Shown piece by piece: positions 60,031-64,000 of a DNA stretch of 64,000 nt. Numbering within the stretch: position 1 is the first letter of the stretch; the number at the start of each line of letters is the position of its first letter. Source of the DNA: Streptomyces vilmorinianum (GTDB lineage Bacteria; Actinomycetota; Actinomycetes; Streptomycetales; Streptomycetaceae); NCBI RefSeq assembly GCF_005517195.1, contig NZ_CP040244.1, positions 3,490,001 to 3,554,000 of the forward strand, given 5' to 3'. The translations under genes were made by a program, and so were the position numbers. A model generated the notes under the pieces. The model saw only the letters and a list, made by a program, of their open reading frames with translations. It was not told where the DNA came from and did no database searches.

Positions 60031-61569
60031 ATGACCGCACAGCGCTCGTACGACGCCGTCATCGTCGGCGGTGGCCACAACGGACTGGTCGCCGCCGCCT
60101 ACCTGGCGCGCGCCGGACGCACCGTCCTCGTTCTCGAACGGCTCGGCTCCACCGGTGGCGCCGCCGTCTCCACCCGGCCCTTCGCCGGGGTCGACGCCCG
60201 CCTCTCCCGGTACTCGTACCTCGTCTCGCTCCTCCCGCAGAAGATCGTGCGCGAGCTGGGGCTGCGGTTCGCCGTACGGAAGCGGTCCGTCTCCTCGTAC
60301 ACACCGAAGGGCGACAGCGGCCTGCTCGTCGGCGGCGGCGCCGACCGCACCCGCGCCTCCTTCGCCGCGCTCACCGGCTCCGACCGCGAGTACGGGGCGT
60401 GGCAGGCCTTCTACGGCCGTACGGGACAGGTGGCCGAGCGCGTCTTCCCCACCCTCACCGAACCGCTGCCCACCCGCGAGGAGCTCCGGGCCCGCGTGGC
60501 CGACGAGACCGCCTGGCGGATGCTCTTCGAAGAGCCCATCGGCACGACGGTCGAGGAGACCTTCGCCGACGACCTCGTCCGGGGCGTCGTCCTGACCGAC
60601 GCCCTGATCGGCACCTTCGCCGACGCCCACGACCCCTCGCTGCTCCAGAACCGCTGCTTCCTCTACCACGTCATCGGCGGGGGCACCGGCGACTGGGACG
60701 TCCCCGTCGGCGGCATGGGCGCGCTCACCGACGCGCTCGCGGACGCCGCCCGCGCGGCGGGCGCGGAGATCCGTACCGGACACGAGGCCACCCGGATCGA
60801 GACCGACGGCACCCGCGCCGAGATCACCTTCCGCACGGCGCACGGCGAGGGCGCGGTCGCGGCAGAGCACGTCCTCGTCAACGCCTCGCCCCAGGCCCTC
60901 GCCGCCCTCCTCGGCGACACGCCCCCACCGCCCGCCGAAGGCGCCCAGCTCAAGGTCAACATGCTGCTCACCCGGTTGCCCCGGCTGCGCGACCGCTCCG
61001 TCGACCCCCGCGAGGCGTTCGCCGGGACCTTCCACATCGCCGAGGGATACGGCCAGTTGGCCACCGCGTACGCCGAGGCCGCCGCCGGCCGGCTGCCGAG
61101 CGCGCCGCCCTCCGAGATCTACTGCCACTCCCTGACCGACCCCACCATCCTCGGTCCCGAACTCGCCGAGCGGGGCTACCAGACCCTCACCCTCTTCGGA
61201 CTGCACACCCCCGCCCGGCTGTTCGCCGCCGACAACGACACCGCCCGCGCCGACCTGCTCAAGGCGACCCTCGCCGAGCTCGACGCCGTCCTCGACGAGC
61301 CGCTCACCGACTGCCTCGCCCTCGACGCCGAGGGCCGGCCCTGCATCGAGGCCAAGACCCCGCTCGACCTCGAACGCGATCTGCGGCTGCCCGGCGGCCA
61401 CATCTTCCACCGCGACCTCTCCTTCCCCTACGGGGAAGAGGGCGCCGGTCGCTGGGGCGTCGAGACCGCGCACGCCAACGTCCTCCTCTGCGGCGCCGGC
61501 GCCGTCCGGGGCGGCGGAGTGAGCGGCATCCCCGGCCACAATGCGGCGATGGCGGCGCTGGGACATTGA
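60031..61569 (+). CDS. Phytoene dehydrogenase-like FAD oxidoreductase (PYROXD2-like)
   Basis: A 512-residue FAD amine-oxidase-fold protein. Rossmann site YDAVIVGGGHNGLVAAAYLARAGRTVLVLER at the N-terminus (read in parts), the following STGGAAVSTRP segment, and a C-terminal FAD site with NVLLCGAGAVRGGGVSGIPGHNAA. The closest well-known relatives are PYROXD2 and CrtI-like desaturases; no carotenoid synthesis gene is adjacent, so the substrate is unknown. ATG 60031 lies beyond an AGCAAGAG segment of moderate ribosome-site strength. Confidence 0.85.
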   Translation: MTAQRSYDAVIVGGGHNGLVAAAYLARAGRTVLVLERLGSTGGAAVSTRPFAGVDARLSRYSYLVSLLPQKIVRELGLRFAVRKRSVSSYTPKGDSGLLVGGGADRTRASFAALTGSDREYGAWQAFYGRTGQVAERVFPTLTEPLPTREELRARVADETAWRMLFEEPIGTTVEETFADDLVRGVVLTDALIGTFADAHDPSLLQNRCFLYHVIGGGTGDWDVPVGGMGALTDALADAARAAGAEIRTGHEATRIETDGTRAEITFRTAHGEGAVAAEHVLVNASPQALAALLGDTPPPPAEGAQLKVNMLLTRLPRLRDRSVDPREAFAGTFHIAEGYGQLATAYAEAAAGRLPSAPPSEIYCHSLTDPTILGPELAERGYQTLTLFGLHTPARLFAADNDTARADLLKATLAELDAVLDEPLTDCLALDAEGRPCIEAKTPLDLERDLRLPGGHIFHRDLSFPYGEEGAGRWGVETAHANVLLCGAGAVRGGGVSGIPGHNAAMAALGH

Positions 61570-61737
61570 CGGAAGCACCGCCCCCGCCAGGGGCGTGAAG
61601 CTGACCTGTGGCCGCGCTTAAGAAAACCTCGATGGACCGCAAGCCCGACATGCGGAAGATTTCCTTCAGGGATCTTGAGCGCGAATCCGCGCCCGGACCC
61701 CATAGGTCACAGGACACGCACGTCGGGAGCCAAGGCA

Positions 61738-62766
61738 TTGAAGGCGCTGGTCAAGCAGAAGGCGGAGCCGGGACTCTGGCTCATGGACGTGCCGGAGCCG
61801 GAGATCGGCCACGGAGACGTACTGATCAAGGTCAAGCGGACCGGCATCTGCGGTACGGACCTCCACATCCGCTCCTGGGACGGCTGGGCCCAGAAGACGA
61901 TCGCCACGCCGCTGACCCTCGGCCACGAGTTCGTCGGCGAGGTCGTCGAGACCGGCCGTGACGTCGTGGACATCGCGGTCGGCGACCTGGTCAGCGGCGA
62001 GGGCCACCTCGTCTGCGGCAAGTGCCGCAACTGTCTGGCCGGCCGCCGCCACCTCTGCCGCGCCACCGTCGGCCTCGGCGTCGGCCGCGACGGCGCCTTC
62101 GCCGAGTACGTCGCGCTGCCCGCGTCCAACGTGTGGGTGCACCGCGTCGCCGTCGACCTCGACGTCGCCGCGATCTTCGACCCCTTCGGCAACGCCGTGC
62201 ACACCGCGCTCTCCTTCCCGCTGGTGGGCGAGGACGTGCTGGTCACGGGCGCGGGCCCGATCGGCATCATGGCGGCCGCGGTGGCGAAGCACGCCGGCGC
62301 CCGCAACGTCGTCATCACCGACGTCAGCGAGGAGCGCCTCGACCTGGCCCGCAAGGCGGGCGTCTCGCTCGCGCTGAACGTGGCCGAGCAGACGATCGCC
62401 GACGGCCAGCGCACGCTCGGGCTCAAGGAGGGCTTCGACGTCGGCCTGGAGATGTCGGGCAACCCGCGCGCGATGCGCGACATGGTCGCGAACATGACCA
62501 ACGGCGGCAAGATCGCCATGCTGGGCCTGCCGGCGGAGGACTTCGCCGTCGACTGGGCGAAGATCGTCACGTCCATGATCACGATCAAGGGCATCTACGG
62601 CCGCGAGATGTTCGAGACCTGGTACGCGATGTCCGTCCTCCTGGAGGGCGGGCTCGACCTCGCCCCGGTGATCACCGGCCGCTACGCGTACACCGACTTC
62701 GAGGCCGCCTTCGACGACGCCGCGTCCGGCAAGGGCGGCAAGATCATCCTCGACTGGACCGTCTGA
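61738..62766 (+). CDS. tdh: L-threonine 3-dehydrogenase
   Basis: A 342-residue zinc-dependent NAD dehydrogenase converting L-threonine to 2-amino-3-ketobutyrate. Catalytic zinc ligands: Cys38 in GICGTDLH and His/Glu in LGHEFVGEV; structural zinc [18 protein letters not shown] site [19 protein letters not shown] 61738 is chosen as start because it puts the catalytic Cys at 38, as in E. coli Tdh (341 residues), and GGGAG is 9 nt upstream; the frame extends further up with no family sequence. The following gene kbl completes the pathway. Confidence 0.93.
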   Translation: MKALVKQKAEPGLWLMDVPEPEIGHGDVLIKVKRTGICGTDLHIRSWDGWAQKTIATPLTLGHEFVGEVVETGRDVVDIAVGDLVSGEGHLVCGKCRNCLAGRRHLCRATVGLGVGRDGAFAEYVALPASNVWVHRVAVDLDVAAIFDPFGNAVHTALSFPLVGEDVLVTGAGPIGIMAAAVAKHAGARNVVITDVSEERLDLARKAGVSLALNVAEQTIADGQRTLGLKEGFDVGLEMSGNPRAMRDMVANMTNGGKIAMLGLPAEDFAVDWAKIVTSMITIKGIYGREMFETWYAMSVLLEGGLDLAPVITGRYAYTDFEAAFDDAASGKGGKIILDWTV

Positions 62767-62820
62767 TCTCCACGCGTCCGATCGCCACGCGTCCGACCTC
62801 CTCTCGTCTGATCTCCTCTA
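62761..62820. repeat. 15-bp tandem repeat, four units
   Basis: Units starting GTCTGATCTCCACGC, GTCCGATCGCCACGC, GTCCGACCTCCTCTC, GTCTGATCTCCTCTA fill the gap between tdh and kbl. The first unit contains the tdh stop TGA (62764-62766). Confidence 0.85.
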
Positions 62821-62831
62821 AGGAACCCACC

Positions 62832-64000
62832 ATGTTCGACTCCGTACGTGACGACCTCCGTACCACCCTCGACGAGATCCGCGCCGCCGGGCTGCACAAG
62901 CCCGAGCGCGTCATCGGCACCCCCCAGTCGGCGACCGTCGCCGTCACCGCCGGCGGGCAGCCCGGTGAGGTGCTCAACTTCTGCGCCAACAACTACCTCG
63001 GCCTCGCCGACCACCCCGAGGTGATCGCCGCCGCCCACGAGGCGCTCGACCGCTGGGGCTACGGCATGGCGTCCGTGCGCTTCATCTGCGGCACGCAGGA
63101 GGTGCACAAGGAGCTGGAGGCGCGGCTGTCGTCGTTCCTCGGCCAGGAGGACACGATCCTCTACTCCTCCTGCTTCGACGCCAACGGCGGCGTCTTCGAG
63201 ACGCTCCTCGGCCCCGAGGACGCCGTCATCTCCGACGCCCTCAACCACGCCTCCATCATCGACGGCATCCGCCTCTCCAAGGCCCGCCGCTTCCGGTACG
63301 TCAACCGCGACATGGCCGACCTGGAGCAGCAGCTCAAGGAGGCGACCCAGGGCGGCGCCCGCCGCAAGCTGATCGTCACCGACGGCGTCTTCTCCATGGA
63401 CGGCTACGTCGCCCCGCTCGGCGAGATCTGCGACCTGGCCGAGCGCTACGACGCCATGGTCATGGTCGACGACTCCCACGCCGTCGGCTTCGTCGGCCCC
63501 GGCGGCCGCGGCACCCCCGAGCTGCACGGCGTCATGGACCGCGTCGACATCATCACCGGCACCCTCGGCAAGGCCCTCGGCGGCGCCTCCGGCGGCTATG
63601 TCGCCGCCCGCGCCGAGATCGTCGCCCTGCTGCGCCAGCGCTCCCGCCCGTACCTCTTCTCCAACACGCTCGCCCCGGTCATCGCCGCCGCCTCCCTCAA
63701 GGTCCTCGACCTGCTCGAGTCGGCCGGCGACCTGCGCGAGCGCCTGCGCGCCAACACCGAGCTCTTCCGCTCCCGCATGACGGCGGAGGGCTTCGACATC
63801 CTCCCCGGCGACCACGCCATCGCGCCCGTCATGATCGGCGACGCGTCGGAGGCCGGGCGGATGGCGGAGCTGCTCCTGGAGCGCGGCGTGTACGTGATCG
63901 GCTTCTCGTACCCCGTCGTTCCGCAGGGCCAGGCCCGCATCCGCGTCCAGCTCTCGGCGGCCCATTCGTCCGATGACGTGAACCGGGCTGTGGACGCGTT
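62832..64000 (+). CDS. kbl: 2-amino-3-ketobutyrate CoA ligase (glycine C-acetyltransferase), 3' end outside window
   Basis: PLP-dependent enzyme that, with CoA, splits 2-amino-3-ketobutyrate to glycine and acetyl-CoA. The frame is open from ATG 62832 to the window end (389 full codons of an expected 397 or so). [15 protein letters not shown] at the start, [13 protein letters not shown], the substrate segment [21 protein letters not shown] and PLP Lys247 in [10 protein letters not shown] (E. coli Lys244). AGGAA lies 7 nt upstream. It follows tdh by 65 bp on the same strand, the classic threonine-degradation pair. Confidence 0.94.
   Translation, partial: MFDSVRDDLRTTLDEIRAAGLHKPERVIGTPQSATVAVTAGGQPGEVLNFCANNYLGLADHPEVIAAAHEALDRWGYGMASVRFICGTQEVHKELEARLSSFLGQEDTILYSSCFDANGGVFETLLGPEDAVISDALNHASIIDGIRLSKARRFRYVNRDMADLEQQLKEATQGGARRKLIVTDGVFSMDGYVAPLGEICDLAERYDAMVMVDDSHAVGFVGPGGRGTPELHGVMDRVDIITGTLGKALGGASGGYVAARAEIVALLRQRSRPYLFSNTLAPVIAAASLKVLDLLESAGDLRERLRANTELFRSRMTAEGFDILPGDHAIAPVMIGDASEAGRMAELLLERGVYVIGFSYPVVPQGQARIRVQLSAAHSSDDVNRAVDA

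Noticed and set aside
61608..61961. Frame starting in the tdh leader (MDRKPDMRK...)
   Set aside because: It becomes Arg-rich shadow sequence inside tdh and shows no similarity.

Overview
The window is high-GC DNA (about 72 percent) with strong third-position G/C, many GTG and TTG starts, stop-start overlaps (ATGA, GTGA, TTGA), TANNNT -10 boxes 6-7 nt before start codons (leaderless genes) and families typical of Streptomyces: a streptophobe membrane protein, SpoIIE-type phosphatase, AfsR/BTAD regulator, several Ser/Thr kinases and a DUF1876 protein. It is most likely a piece of a Streptomyces chromosome, or that of a close relative. No rRNA, tRNA, CRISPR array, insertion sequence, phage integrase or origin was seen.

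Region 1 (1-11785): a partial GH65 phosphorylase, then an island resembling the mycobacterial DosR dormancy regulon (OsdR/OsdK in S. coelicolor): Acg-type nitroreductase, CBS-BON protein, P2-type cation ATPase, double-GAF histidine kinase, NarL-type response regulator, a second CBS-BON protein and a cyclic-nucleotide-binding protein. A TrxB-like flavoprotein with its own operator cluster closes the region. A DUF1876 (Rv1738-like) gene and a third CBS-BON gene lie at 18.6-19.6 kb.

Region 2 (11800-21630): a translationally coupled permease, DUF1980 and ricin-lectin operon behind a Zur-like box; a PadR regulator with a membrane partner; a voltage-gated-channel-like protein; a secreted 5'-nucleotidase; a secreted GH64 beta-1,3-glucanase with a LacI-type operator; a DEDD exonuclease.

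Region 3 (21680-31860): a FadR-type regulator, CaiB-type CoA-transferase and divergent glutaryl-CoA dehydrogenase; a FusB/FBP-like protein; a divergent ferric-siderophore uptake locus with two iron boxes; a proline-rich DUF6777 protein.

Region 4 (31900-48160): streptophobe protein; a Ser/Thr kinase, unknown protein and FHA-FHA-ABC transporter module resembling PknF-Rv1747; TetR; ThuA-like protein; succinate-semialdehyde dehydrogenase; PHP phosphoesterase and PAS-GAF-SpoIIE-ATPase phosphatase, divergent from a 1086-residue BTAD/AAA/TPR regulator; siderophore-interacting reductase.

Region 5 (48300-64000): a small conserved-looking protein; an acyl-CoA dehydrogenase behind a KstR-like palindrome; an OtrA/Tet(M)-type ribosomal protection gene with an overlapping upstream ORF and strong hairpin; a coupled GNAT-NTF2 fusion, predicted propeller protein and Tat-exported small protein that share a C-terminal domain; an MpaB/DUF2236 oxygenase overlapping a kinase-TPR protein; a truncated monooxygenase divergent from a TetR with an extra Hin-like HTH; a phytoene-dehydrogenase-like oxidase; and the threonine catabolic pair tdh-kbl, with kbl running off the window.

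A recurring oddity is short tandem arrays (15-bp or 7-bp units) that begin at or next to stop codons at several unrelated genes.
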